Notes: generated from the letters alone by a model not told the origin. A DNA stretch of 64,000 nt from Hemibagrus wyckioides (GCF_019097595.1 NC_080731.1:21805366-21869365), one strand, 5' to 3'. Counted from the stretch's first letter, positions 22,761 through 35,000 are shown. Translations and numbers: made by a program.

Positions 22761-23076
22761 TATCTCTGCCCACTTCCGGTACAGAGGCGTATTTAAGCAG
22801 CGCGCCATCTCTGCCTTGTTGCGAAGCATTGTTTCCCACTGTGGTCCTTGCCAAGCCTTTATTCAGTGACTTCTAGTTGCCTCGTGTATGACCTTGCCCG
22901 TTTACCCCTCTTTGACTACGAATTTCGGATTTTGTGTTTTTGGCTTTGGATTCCTAGTGTTTGCTTTCTGGTTTTTGACCCTTGGCCTACGTTACCTTGA
23001 CTACAATTTTTGCCTGCTGTCTTCGACGAAATCTGCATATGGATTCTAACACTCCGACGCCTGACGAGGCGTTACA
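22705..23076 (+). repeat. 3' LTR of the chromovirus
   Basis: Same length and ends as the 5' LTR; preceded by a purine-rich tract GATGGGGGGG at 22692-22701. Confidence 0.93.
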
Positions 23077-23344
23077 ATTACATTATAGACATAGTGACTT
23101 TAAAGAGGAATATCTTCTACAATTCTACAATAAAATGATTTTTTTTCTGGTTCATTACAATTTTGTTTCTCTTAAAACCTTTTCCCCATTCTTAAAATGA
23201 GAAGGGTTACAAAAAAAAGTTTAGCCTTTATACTGTGCGAATTGTTATCTATACTGTGAATTGTTCTGTATTTGTTTTGTTACGTATTCTTTTTATGACC
23301 ATCTTTTTGTAGTGCGTTCTTTTGCTGTGGTGAGGTCACAGATT
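23077..23344 (+). promoter_or_regulatory. Proximal upstream region of gene A
   Basis: Sequence between the chromovirus LTR and the first exon. No canonical TATA box was found. A similar block (ACTGTGAATTGTT followed by GTATTTGTTTTGTTAC) is repeated at 26920-26950, so part of the promoter region seems to have a second copy in intron 1. Confidence 0.45.
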
Positions 23345-23431
23345 TGTTTAAACGTGCTCTAAAGACGTCACTGGCTGTTGAGAAATGAAAGTGAAACGTT
23401 TAAAACAAAGAAAAGTAAAGAGCTCCTCCAG
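23345..23431 (+). other. Noncoding first exon of gene A (predicted)
   Basis: Ends at a strong donor (CTCCTCCAG, then GTAAGTTA at 23432). Equivalent exons end at 50280 in gene B (GCTCCTG, GTAAGT) and 62777 in gene C (GCTCCTG, GTAAGT), each followed by related intron sequence (TTTATCCACTCG and GTATGCAGCTGA). The start is not defined; no ATG frame leads into the signal exon, so I treat it as 5' UTR. Confidence 0.55.
23387..23397 (+). promoter_or_regulatory. ISRE/IRF-type element of gene A
   Basis: GAAAGTGAAAC matches the interferon-stimulated response element core GAAANNGAAAC on the plus strand, about 35 bp before the donor of the first exon. Related IRF cores occur at the same place in genes B and C. 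IRF and STAT1/STAT2 binding is known for this motif; activity here is inferred. Confidence 0.6.
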
Positions 23432-23577
23432 GTAAGTTAATACACACACAGTCAGTAATAAATCTTTTATCCACTCGGTCACTATTATTCGAAAGCGATT
23501 ATACTGAAGTTGAGAGTTGATTGTTCACAGTTGGTCGCACACAGCACAAAGTATGCAGCTGAGTAGGGTTTTTTTAT

Positions 23578-23578
<1 letters not shown>

Positions 23579-23606
<28 letters not shown>
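23579..23606 (+). repeat. (CA)n in intron 1 of gene A
   Basis: Microsatellite that was the insertion site of the hAT-like element; it resumes at 25020-25041. Confidence 0.9.
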
Positions 23607-23610
<4 letters not shown>

Positions 23611-25019
23611 GGTGTAATTTCCACAGGGGACAGAGGGACATGTCCCCTCCACTTTTCAAAATCCCATTTGCCCCCCCCCACTTTTTATATTTGTTTATTA
23701 TTTTTTAACCGCACGCCGTCATCACCACAGAGGAGCTGGACCAAGCAGGACACTGAGAGTCTGTCTGTGTCGATGCGTGTGTCCACATCTAAGAGCATCT
23801 AAAACTAGCTGACTGAAAGGTGTAATGAGGTATCACGGTTGCATCACAGTCAGCGATGAAACGCTAGAAGCAGCACCAGAAGACTTTAATGTCATCATGG
23901 ATGGAAAGAAAGAAAGGAGATGTGAGTCAGTTGATTCAGTAAATTAGTTCAGGTCAGGATAATCATATTTTCATGAACATTCTGTGTAACATGAAAACGA
24001 GTTGACTTTAAACCGCGCATTTTTCTCAGCAATGTATGACATGCAGACTCTGGATGCTAGTTTAATGTTAGACTCAATATGATCTTAACTCAGTGGTTTA
24101 CATATCAGAGGACAGATGAGGTGGACAGTTAGGACACATGGGATGCATCCATGAATTGATAGATGTGATTGAATGGATAGATGGAGGACAATGTTCTTTA
24201 TATTTTTTATGTTTGTGAGATTGTGTGCATCCTGTGAACCAAATCAGTAGTGTATCTATTGTGTTATTAATTTTCTCATCATTTTGGATTATAGCAGTAA
24301 GGAGTACAGAAGGTTATTCCTGCTATAATACAGTGTTGGAGGAATAAAAATGATCTATTTTAGGTATTTGTGATGCACAAAAAATTAGGATTGTAAATAT
24401 TTTAATTTGTTCATTAACTAAGAGTGGTTGTTTAAATGATTATCATTTTCATATAATTGTTATAAAAAAATATAAAATTATATTTCATATTAATTTTGCA
24501 AAAATAGTGATTCAACACACACACAGCTGATAAAAGCTTTCTGTTGTTTCTAAACCCCTGAGGTTTGGTGGGCGTGTCTCTGACAGACGTCCTGTACAAG
24601 TCATTTATTTTACATTTTCAGCTACAGCAGTCAGTTTAAGATTAAAGTTTGTTTAACAGTGGAAATTCAGTCTCAAATTATTTACATTTTATTATTTTAT
24701 TTTTTACACAAAACATTAATGGTCAACATTTTTGACTTAAAATAATTTGACTTAATAAATAAAATTTCTCTCTCAGGTCTTGGTGATCGGCCGCTATTAA
24801 ACAATAAAGAAAGACATTTTTTTACATACACAGTTTAGTAGTCTACTGTTCTTTTTGACAGAATTTATCATTATAATCAACTTCATTATTTCCTGGTTTT
24901 TGTATCACCATAGTCTCTAAATTACATAAATGTATGTAAATGCAGGAATGGGATTCAGATCATAAAAATTTCCCCCATTTTGTGCCTCCCCCACTTATCG
25001 AACCAAAGTTACACCCTTG
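23607..25019. mobile_element. Nonautonomous hAT-like element in a CA repeat
   Basis: The ends CAGGGGTGTAATTT and (reverse complement) CAAGGGTGTAACTT form imperfect terminal inverted repeats. Both sides are flanked by CACACACA, compatible with an 8-bp target duplication but uninformative within a CA tract. No transposase frame inside. hAT assignment rests on the CAGGG-type end and is tentative. Confidence 0.6.
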
Positions 25020-25261
25020 CACACACACACACACACACACAAAACAAACAAACAAATGAATAAACTAATAAATAAATGAACAAATTCAAATAAATCTAGT
25101 ATAATGAGTAAAAAGACTACATTTTACAGACTCAGATCACAGTTACAAATTTCTTTCACTGCATTAGTACAAGTACTACTATTTTTTAACTACTAATTTT
25201 TACGCACTGCTCCATCCAGACTGTACACTGGTCAGTACTGTTTGATATATATAATTTCATA

Positions 25262-26491
25262 CACTATATTGCGAAAAGTATTCGCTCACCCATCCAAATA
25301 ATCAGAATCAGGTGTTCCACAGGTGTATAAAATCAAGCACCTAGGCATGCAGACTGTTTTTACAAACATTTGTGAAAGAATGGGTCGCTCTCAGGAGCTC
25401 AGTGAATTCCAGCGTGGAACTGTGATAGGATGCCACCTGTGCAACAAATCCAGTCGTGAAATTTCCTCGCTCCTAAATATTCCACAGTCAACTGTCAGCT
25501 GTATTATAAGAACGTGGAAGTGTTTGGGAACGACAGCAACTCGGCCACGAAGTGGTAGGACACGTAAACTGACGGAGCGGGGTCAGCGGATGCTGAGGCG
25601 CATAGTGCGAAGAGGTCGCCAACTTTCTGCAGACTCAATTGCTACAGACCTCCAAACTTCATGTGGCCTTCAGATTAGCTCAAGAACAGTGCGCAGAGAG
25701 CTTCATGGAATGGGTTTCCATGGCCGAGCAGCTGCATCCAAGCCATACATCACCAAGTGCAATGCAAAGCACCGGATGCAGTGGTGTAAAGCACGCCGCC
25801 ACTGGACTCTAGAGCAGTGGAGACGCGTTCTCTGGAGTGACGAATCGCGCTTCTCCATCTGGCAATCTGATGGACGAGTCTGGGTTTGGCGGTTGCCAGG
25901 AGAACGGTACTTGTCTGACTGCATTGTGCCAAGTGTAAAGTTTGGTGGAGGGGGGATTATGGTGTGGGGTTGTTTTTCAGGAGCTGGGCTTGGCCCCTTA
26001 GTTCCAGTGAAAGGAACTCTGAATGCTTCAGCATACCAAGACATTTTGGACAATTCCATGCTCCCAACTTTGTGGGAAGAGTTTGGAGCTGGCCCCTTCC
26101 TCTTCCAACATGACTGTGCACCAGTGACCAAAGCAAGGTCCATAAAGACATGGATGACAGAGTCTGGTGTGGATGAACTTGACTGGCCTGCACAGAGTCC
26201 TGACCTCAACCCGATAGAACACCTTTGGGATGAATTAGAGCGGAGACTGAGAGCCAGGCCTTCTCATCCAACATCAGTGTGACCTCACAAATGCGCTTCT
26301 GGAAGAATGGTCAAAAATTCCCATGAACACACTCCTAAACCTTGTGGACAGCCTTCCCAGAAGAGTTGAAGCTGTTATAGCTGCAAAGGGTGGACTGACG
26401 TCATATTGAACCCTATGGATTAGGAATGGGATGTCACTTAAGTTCATATGCGAGTCAAGGCAGGTGAGCGAATACTTTTGGCAGTATAGTG
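25262..26491 (+). mobile_element. Near-complete Tc1-like transposon
   Basis: Inverted ends CACTATATTGCGAAAAGTAT and (reverse complement) CACTATACTGCCAAAAGTAT, flanked by TA on both sides (25260-25261 and 26492-26493). Contains a nearly intact transposase. Located in intron 1 of gene A. Confidence 0.93.
25380..26408 (+). pseudogene. Tc1-like transposase with a single C-terminal frameshift
   Basis: The likely start is [13 protein letters not shown] at 25380; the frame upstream is only an extension. The N-terminal HTH pair ([33 protein letters not shown]) is followed by the catalytic core with [27 protein letters not shown] and [17 protein letters not shown], which give D, D and E with DD34E spacing. 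The frame ends at TGA 26280-26282. The expected C-terminus (NALLEEWSKIPMNTLLNL, RRVEAVIAAKGG) continues in another frame to 26408, so one small indel near 26275 is the main lesion. The enzyme excises and inserts the element at TA. Confidence 0.9.
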
Positions 26492-26493
26492 TA

Positions 26494-26990
26494 TATCTGT
26501 CCTGTAGTGTATTGTGTTGTGTGTCTGCACTGTCTCTTGTCTGCTCTGTTTGCACTCGGTTGCACAGTATACACTTTATGTAGCTAAAGCACCTTTCTTA
26601 TCTCTGTGTTGTATGTAGCACCAGGAAGAAACAGTGTATTATGTCACTGTGTACTGTGTCAGCTACATATGCTTGAAACGAAAAAAAAGGCATCTTGACT
26701 TGAGAACATTTTTCAGTAGTATAATACAAGTAAAATATCTACCAGCTACCCGGACAGCTTATTTGAACTGTCCATTTTATAATGGATTATATGGATGAAA
26801 TCTGCTCACTGACTGAATTATATTGACAGATATAGTGGTTTTAAAGAGAAAGAATTTTGTGTCCATTTTTAAATTGTAAATAATTATTTAAATAAATAAA
26901 GGTTTAGTTTTAATAGATACTGTGAATTGTTGTGTATTTGTTTTGTTACACATTTATTTAAAATGATATTTTTTAAATATAGGGCTAAAG
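26494..26990. other. Intron 1 of gene A with a promoter-like copy
   Basis: AT-rich. 26915-26950 repeats the block ACTGTGAATTGTT plus GTATTTGTTTTGTTAC found upstream of exon 1 at 23258-23285. Confidence 0.45.
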
Positions 26991-27328
26991 TAGGGCTGGG
27001 CAAGTTAACGCGTTATTATCGCGTTAACTCATTAATTAATTAGCATCGACAACTATTTTATCGCGCATTAACGCAGTTTTTATTATTATTATTATTTTAA
27101 AAGTCTTATTTTAAGGGGGGGGCGTTGATCCCGACTGGCTTGGGATGAACGTCATCACGCGTCTCAACCAATGAGATATTTGGGATAACCGTAGGACTGT
27201 TGCGGCTCTCACAGGAACCGGAAACGGGAAGAATACACACCAGGGAAAGAAGTGGTGGATAAACGAACATGGAGAAAGGTACCGAACTTTTACATGGAGA
27301 TTTTCATTTTAAACTTCTTCCAGGCGGC

Positions 27329-27419
<91 letters not shown>

Positions 27420-27596
27420 GCGTTATTGTCATTTCAACTACATATAGCTGACGCAGTACACAGTGACATGAAACAGTGTTTCTCCAGGACCTGGTGCTAC
27501 AGAAACAGAAAGATAGATAGATCTGCAAAGTGTTACATTTTGCGTCTAACAATGTGATTAATCGCGACTAAAAATTTTAATCGCTGCCCAGTCCTA
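26991..27596. mobile_element. MITE-like element with TAGGxCTGGGCA ends
   Basis: The ends TAGGGCTGGGCA and (reverse complement) TAGGACTGGGCA are inverted. The subterminal sequence is rich in TTAACGCG/TTAATCGCG. No transposase frame. Holds a (GACA)n(GATA)n microsatellite. Confidence 0.6.
27331..27418 (+). repeat. (GACA)n-(GATA)n compound microsatellite
   Basis: About 14 GACA units followed by about 8 GATA units. Confidence 0.95.
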
Positions 27597-27727
27597 GTAT
27601 TAAGTTGTGGACCTGTTGTGTAGGATCTCTCTTTTCCATTCAGCTTTTCTTGCTGCTAAGTATCTAAAAGCCACGTTGCTTTAAACACAACGTGTTCATG
27701 ATATTGTGATTTATTTATGTATTTAGA

Positions 27728-28490
27728 CACCGATCAGCCATAACACTGTGACCAGTGACCGGTGAAGTGAATAAGACTGAGTATCTCCTCATCATGGCCC
27801 CTGTTAGTGGGTGGGATATATTAGGCAGCAAGTCAACATTTTGTCCTCAAAGTTGATGTTTGAAGCAGGAAAAATGCACAAGCGTAAGGATTTTAGTGAA
27901 TTTTACAAGGGGCAAATTGTGATGGCTAGACCACTGGATCAGAGCATCTCCAAAACTGCAGCTCTTGTGGGGTGTTCCCGGTCTGCAGTGGTCAGTATCT
28001 ATCAAAAGTGGTCCAAGGAAGGAACAGTGGTGAACCGGCAACGGGGTCATGGGCGGTCAAGGCTCATTGATGCACGTGGGGAGAGAAGGCTGGCCCGTGT
28101 GGTCCGATCCAACAGATGAGGTACTGTTGCTCAAACTGCTGAAGAAGTTAATGCTGGATCTGATAGAAAGGGGTCAGAATACACAGTGCATCACAGTTTG
28201 TTGTGTATGGGGCCGCATAACTGCAGACCAGACAGGGTGCCCATGCTGACCCCAGTGCACCACTGAAAGCGCCAACAATGGGCATGTTAGCATCAGAACT
28301 AGACCACAGAGCAATGGAATAAGGGCCTGGTCTGATGAATCATGTTTTCGTTTACATCACATGGATGGCCGGGGGCGTCTGCGTCTCTTACCTGGGGAAC
28401 ACATGGCACCAGAATGCACTATGGGGAAAAAGGCAAGCCGGCAGAGGCAGTGTCGTGCTTTGGGCAATTATATGCTGGAAAACCTTGGGT
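27728..28490 (+). mobile_element. Tc1-like element, 5' half only
   Basis: Starts with CGATCAGCCATAACACTGTG and encodes the N-terminal half of a transposase ([40 protein letters not shown]), then degraded pieces up to SDESCFR and a TVLWAMF-like block. It stops abruptly at about 28490, where sequence shared with gene C begins. The matching C-terminal half is at 30867-31345. Confidence 0.75.
27874..28490 (+). pseudogene. Tc1-like transposase, N-terminal half
   Basis: An open frame to 28119 holds the helix-turn-helix region ending [10 protein letters not shown], then a stop; further homology (AWSDESCFRLHHMDGRGRLR) lies in shifted frames to about 28490. The two later catalytic acidic residues are absent from this piece. 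Confidence 0.7.
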
Positions 28491-28968
28491 CTTGTAAAGT
28501 GTTTTCTCTGTTACTCCAATCCTCATTAAAGCAGAGTTTTTATTGAGTGTTAAAGTTCCAGAGTAATTCAGTCTAATGCTGTGGAAGAAATGCTGGAGAT
28601 GTTCTACTGACGTTCCTCTCGGCTTCTTTTCTTTAAAACAGCTGAAGCTGGAGAAAGTGTCATGTAGAAATGATTTCTGTCTGCAGTTTGAGGAACTCAG
28701 CTGCTGAATTTTCAGCACAGTTATCAGAAGCTGGAGCTGATGATTAAACCCTGAAGCTTTTCTTTCAGTTTTTAAAGCATGTGTGTGTGTGATGTTTGTT
28801 AGAAAAGTGTTTATTAGGATCAAAGCTGACTGACTGCTGAATGTGTGTAAAAGTGAGTGAATTCAGTAAATTGCAGCTTTAATGATAAAGTGTTGCTATG
28901 AGTCCATGTCTGTCTCCTGCTTTATTCTCCACCTGTGCAGTGCTGATGGTGGTGTTGTGTCTCCACAG
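28491..28968 (+). other. Conserved intron 1 segment upstream of the signal exon
   Basis: Nearly identical to 63090-63565 of gene C. Gene B keeps only the part from GAAAAGTGTTTATTAGGATC on (50974-51140). The conservation could reflect recent duplication or a regulatory role. Confidence 0.6.
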
Positions 28969-29031
28969 CCATGCAGTTCTGCAGCCTTCATCACTGTGTC
29001 CTGGTCTTCCTCATCCTCACATTCACCACTG
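28969..29031 (+). CDS. Gene A exon 2: signal peptide
   Basis: The acceptor TCTCCACAG is followed by CC and ATG at 28971. It encodes MQFCSLHHCVLVFLI and a short polar end, a typical signal peptide of about 20 residues. Donor GTAAGT at 29032, phase 1. The same exon occurs at 51141 (gene B) and 63566 (gene C), and a donor-less copy at 30068. Confidence 0.8.
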
Positions 29032-32000
29032 GTAAGTGGCATTACAACACAAATACACAATATACACTACACACTACACCACAACTACACAATAAACACT
29101 ATACGCAGGCAGGGGTGGTTGTACAAGTCTGCTGTTGTCTCATCTAACCATTTCTTCTTTTAAATTCTATGCAGTTTCAGTTACAGCTTTAATCAAAATT
29201 CATCTACTGCCCTCCTCGTCCCTTAGGAGATTTCCTGGAAGAAATGGACACATTCCTCAGTTCTTTCCCTTCTGACAGCACCCCTCTACAATCCTTTGTG
29301 ATTTAAACATCCCGTCTGACAAGTCTTCTTGCCTACATTGCACAGCCAGGATTCCCCTACTCCTTATTTGTCACATTTCTTAATTGTAGCCACTGAAGAG
29401 ATTCTACATAAGATCATTCAGTCTTGCAATCCAAGCTGTCATCTGTCCTCATCCTCCTTGACCTTCTGTAGCATTTGACACAGTAAACCACAAGACTCTC
29501 TTGTCCAACCTCAGGAGTCTTGGAATTTGTGGAACAGTATGAGAATGGTTTGCTTCCTACCTGGATGGCTGCTCACATAAGGTAACATGGAGAGGATCAA
29601 CATTTGCAGACTCTCCACTGATGTCCCAAAAGGCTCAGTATTTGGTTCTCTCTTTTTCTCTCTATATACTCACTCTTTTGGCAAAGTTACATCCCCACAT
29701 GGGTTCTCGTACCACTGCTATGCTGATCACACTTATATTATCGTTCCCTCCCTCAGATACCATGGCTTCAGCTTGAATCTCGGTATGTCTGGTGGACATA
29801 TCATTGTGGATCATCAGCTGAAACTTAATCCCAGCTAAACTAAACTTCTGGTAATCTGAGATGATTCAACCCCAGCCCAGGATCTTGCAATATCCCTGCA
29901 CAACTCTCTGATTTCCCCTTTGGCTACTGCTTGCAACCCCCCAGTAATCACGGACAATCAACTGTCCTTTTCATTCCATATTGCTAATGTGACATGCTCA
30001 TGTTAGTATCTTCTCTACAACATAAAAAGGATTCAGCAATTATTATCCCACAACATTGTCTCCACAGCCATGCAGTTCTGCAGCCTTCATCACTGTGTCC
30101 TGGTCTTCCTCATCCTCACATTCACCCACAACACAAATACACACTATACACTACACACACTAACTACACACTATACACTACACATTACACCACAACTACA
30201 CAAAATATAATGCACAATATACACTACACACTATATACTACACAAACACTGTTCACTACACATTGCACACTATACACTACACACTAGACACTCTCACTAC
30301 ACACTTTACACTAACATTGATGAAAAGTAAAACACTGTACATTATATTAGGGGTGGGTGCAGGTGTTTATTACAACCAAACTGAAACTACACCCGAGTCT
30401 ACTGAAAGTCAAGATCAATTGATTAAACAGGTGGAATCAGGTGTGGCTCCTGCTCAATTGGAATGAAAACCTACACCCACACCGGCCCTATGCAGACAAG
30501 GTTCGACACCTCTGCATTATACGCTACACCCTAACTACACACTATAAACTACACACTGCACACTACACACCCTAACCACACACTGTACACTACACACTCT
30601 CAATGCACAGTACACACTAAAACATACTTTATACCCTACACTCTCTAACTACACAATGCACACACTACGCAATATACCCTACACACACTAACAACACACT
30701 ACACACTAAGAGCACACTAGACACTCTACACTATACACTCCACACCCTAACTACACAGTATTCATTACACTCTAACTACACACTATCATAATCAGTATGA
30801 GAATACTTTATTGATCCCCTCAGGGAAATTGTTAAGTTGCAGTTGCTCACAGTACAATGTACAATCAGTACAATCAGTGTCATGCTTTGGGAAATGTTCT
30901 GCTGTGAAACCTTGGCTCCTGCTATCCATGTGGATGTTACTTTGACATGTACCAACTTCCTAAGCATTGTTGCAGACCATGTACACCCTTTCATGGAAAC
31001 GCTATTTCCTGATGGCTGTGGCATTTTTCAGCACAATAATGCACTGTGCCCTAAAGCAGAAATGGTTCAGGAATGGTTTGATGAGCACAACAACCAGTTT
31101 GAGGTGTTGACTTGGCCTCCAAATTCCCCAGATCTCAATCCAATCGAGCATCTGTAGGATGTGCTGGACAAACAAGTGTGATCCATGGTGGCACCACCCT
31201 GCAACTTACAGGACTTGAAGGATCTGCTGATAACATCTTGGTGCCAGATACCACAGCACACCTTTAGGGATCTAGTGGAGTCCATGCCTTGATGGGTCAG
31301 GGCTGTTTTGGCAGCAAAAGGAGGACCAACACAATATTAGGCAGGTGGTCATAATGTCATGCATGATCTGTGTAAATTTGGCATGAAAATATATAACTAT
31401 ATCCAGAACCAAGTGTCTAACACTCAGGCAAAAATGATCTCCCTGTGGCGCTCTGTGGTGCACCGTGGTTGTATGAGTCTCTCACTGAAAGTATTCCTCA
31501 GACTGACCAGCATGTTATGGAGTGGGTGGGATAAGTTGTTCCAGATAGAACATACTTTAGGCAGCATCCTCCTTTGCCTTGCAGATCAGTCTGTTGAGTC
31601 TGTTGGTGTCTGCCACTCCCAACCTGCTCCCTGGCATGCCACATCATACAGGACAGCACTGGCTACCACAGACTCATAAATCTCAGCATTATCCACCAGA
31701 TCTTGAAGGACCTCACCCTACTTAGAAAATAGAGGTGACTTTGGCTTGTTCCTGTAGAGTACTTTAAAGTTCTTAGTCCAGTCCAGTTTATTGGCTATAT
31801 ACACCCCCAGGTATTTGTAGTGCTCCATCACATCCACTGACACCTCAAATCAAGACAGGAGTTAAAGGTATCTTCCTCCTTCTCAGATCGACAACCAGCT
31901 CCATTGTCTTTGTCACATTTAGCTGCAGAAAACTGTCCTCACACCATGTGACAAAATTCTTCAAAACTGTCCTGTACTCATTCCTATCACCATCACTGAT

Positions 32001-35000
32001 ACATCGCACCACATGACCGAATCCTTCTGGTATTGTACAGAGGAAACCGACATCAGCGTGTGACAGCATGTGAGGCTAAGGACAGGTGATTGTCCATGGT
32101 TACCCCAAAGTTGTGAGCCATTGCTGAAGGGGAGATCAGAGAGTTGTTCAGGGATATCACAATATCCTAAGCTGGGATGACCAGCGGTTTAGTTTCTCTA
32201 GGATTGAGTTTCAGCTGATGAGCCATCAAAAATATAAGTTGAGTGTCATCAGCATAGCTGTGGTAAGAGAACATGTGAGGATTTATCTTTACCAAGAGAG
32301 TGAATATAAAGGGAGAAAAGGAGAGAACCAAGTTCTGAGTCTTGTGGGACACCAGTAGAGAGTCTGCATGGAGCAGATCCTCTCCATGTTACCTGATATG
32401 AGCGACCATCCAGGGAGGAAGCAAACCATTCCCATGCCGTTCCACAAATGCTGCTGAAATGTCTAGGAGGATGAGGACAGATGAAGCTTGGCTGATCTAG
32501 CAGTATGTAGTTTCTGACAGCCAAAAGCGCAGTCTGTTTGGAATAAGCTGCTTTGATGCCAGACTGGTTGGGGTTGTTCTGCGAGAGATAGCCAGACAGT
32601 TGATTATAAACAATGAGTTCAAGAATTTTAGAAAGAAAGGGGAGAAGTGATACTGGTCTCTAGTTGTTGATGTCTGAGAGATGCAGAGCAGGTTTCTTTA
32701 GGATGGGAATAACCCTTGCTCTCTTGAAGGTAGTGTGTACATGGCCAGATGCTATGCATCCATCAACAACAGTGATAAAGAGCAGGAGGTCTCGTGAGAT
32801 GGTCTGGAGCATATTGTGATTGGATCCTGTGGGCAGGTGATAGGATTGCTAGACTGGATGATTTGCAAAATCTCTGCTTCTCCTGTTGAGAGATGCCATC
32901 CTGATTATTAACCTTTTATTGTTCTCATGCCAATCCAGACCGTTTTCATGTCATTTTGCTGGAGTTTCCACTACAGTTTCCTCCTGTATTGCCACCTTTA
33001 AGTCTATCTGGATCTTTTTTTCACACATCCTTGTTACCAGCTCTTAAAGCCCTCTTCTTGGCTTTCAAAATGTCCCCAGTGTCCCACATTATCCACAGTT
33101 GGTTGTTTCAGTAACAATGGAAAGTTCAGTGTGGAGTCCACACAGAAATGAATGTAGTCTATTATGTACTCACTAAGCCCATCAATGTCCTTTCCATAAG
33201 ACTCATGAAGTGCATTCCAGTCAGTCACCTTAAACCTGTATGCATCCTTCACACTAACATACGGCAAGTCTAATGTCTTGTCCTCTCTTATTGGGCATCT
33301 GACATACCATGTGTAATGTGTCAGTGTATTTTCCATGGTGACATGATTAAAATCACCTGAAATTACGATGAGGGTGTTTAGTCTGCAGTTTTCATCGCTC
33401 TCTTGAATTAGCTGGGAAGAGTCAGCAGCTGCCAGTTGGCTAGCTGGTTCCAACTGTAAACAATGGCCCTATGGTATTGTTGTCCCCAAGAGGTTTTCCA
33501 GAATTAGTGCTCCAATAACCAGGAAAATAATTAAAACTCCTCCAGACTTAATAGTTTTACAGGGGCACGACTTACATAAGCTAAAAAGATTGGAAAGCTA
33601 TTATTTACATAATAGTTAAAAAGTTAGCATGAGCAACTGCAACAAGCAGCTGTCAGGTAATAAATCAACTAAACACTATACACTAGACACTCTAACTGTG
33701 CACTCCACACCCTAACTACACACTACACACTCCTCACTCTAACTTTATTCTCTCTTTCAGCTCCTGTATCAGCTCTTGAGGTCTGTCCTACACGAGCAAA
33801 GCTTCATCATCCAGTGACACTCTCATGTAAACATCAGTGTTCTGGTTTATTGCAATGGTCCTTACGTGATTATCGAGATGTTGTCCAGGCTCGGTGTGAT
33901 CAGACATCCTGCTGGTCAGAGAAGGGATTTAGCATCTCTCATGATCAGTACCTGAAAGGAGATCTCTCTCTCACCATCACTGCAGCTGATTACAGTCAGA
34001 GGAACGTGTACGCATGTGAATGTGAAGACTCAGACTTCTCTTATGTTCGCCTCGTCATAGAGAGTAAGTGTCTTTATCTCTTCTCCTGCTGATAAAACAT
34101 TCACTCTGAATTATTAGGATCATAATCAGAGTGGAGTTCATCAAACAGTGAGGGTTTAATACTGAAATGACAGACATCAGGATTCAGACCTCAGACGTAA
34201 CTGCAGACTTCACCTTTATTCAGAAGTTATGTGAGAGTCACACATGTGGGCGGAGTTTATCTAAAACAGAGGCGTGTCTCAGTTCCACTCGATTTTCACC
34301 TTGAACTCCAGCACTTTTTTCTAGCCTGATTTCGGATTGAGGGATTCTGCAGGGTTGAGTCCAGCGCCACCATCTGACCGTTTGAAACTACAAAATGTCC
34401 GACTGAACTGTGTGTTTTGTCTGTAAACACAATCACACACACTGTGGAATGTCATTCAAGGACAAGCTGAAATAATTATCATTATTAATAAATGAATATC
34501 ATTGTCCCTTTAAAGTCCACTAAACTATTTTCACCTTTTTGTACTTAAAGTTTAATCACAGAAATTAAAGATGAATCCATTTAAGTGATATTCAGAATCT
34601 GAAACGGTCTTAAGGAGCTGAGGAACCCGACTCTGACCACCAGGAATGTCCCCCACATCAACACTGCACTCTGAATGGGACTGTAAGGCTTTATGTTTGT
34701 ATCTAAATCTAGCTGAAGTTCCTCATGTTTTTTCTCCTCAGCTGTGTTCTCACCAGTTCAGATGGAGTCTGGTGAAGATCTGAAGCTGCATGTGTCTGTA
34801 CCAGAGCCAGTGGAGGTGATTTATAAAAGCAGTGGTTCAGCTGATGAAGTGATCTGCAGGGTGACTGGACGCTCACTACAGTGTAAAGATAAATACAGAG
34901 ACAGAACATCACTCACTTACCCTGAGCTCACACTGAGACACATGGAGCCGAGGGATAGTGGAAGTTACACCATCCGGGACACAAAGAATGAGGAAGACAT

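Larger units (their letters stand above)
18307..23076 (+). mobile_element. Ty3/gypsy chromovirus with both LTRs, inactivated
   Basis: Two LTRs of 372 bp each flank gag, protease, RT, RNase H, integrase and a chromodomain. Flanking bases are ATTAT before and ATTAC after, a possible 5-bp target duplication with one mismatch. The LTRs differ at about a dozen positions by my count, many of them C-T changes. The insertion lies in the promoter flank of gene A, ending about 310 bp before its ISRE-like motif. Confidence 0.93.

Noticed and set aside
25703..26222. Several minus-strand open frames
   Set aside because: Shadows of the plus-strand Tc1 transposase.
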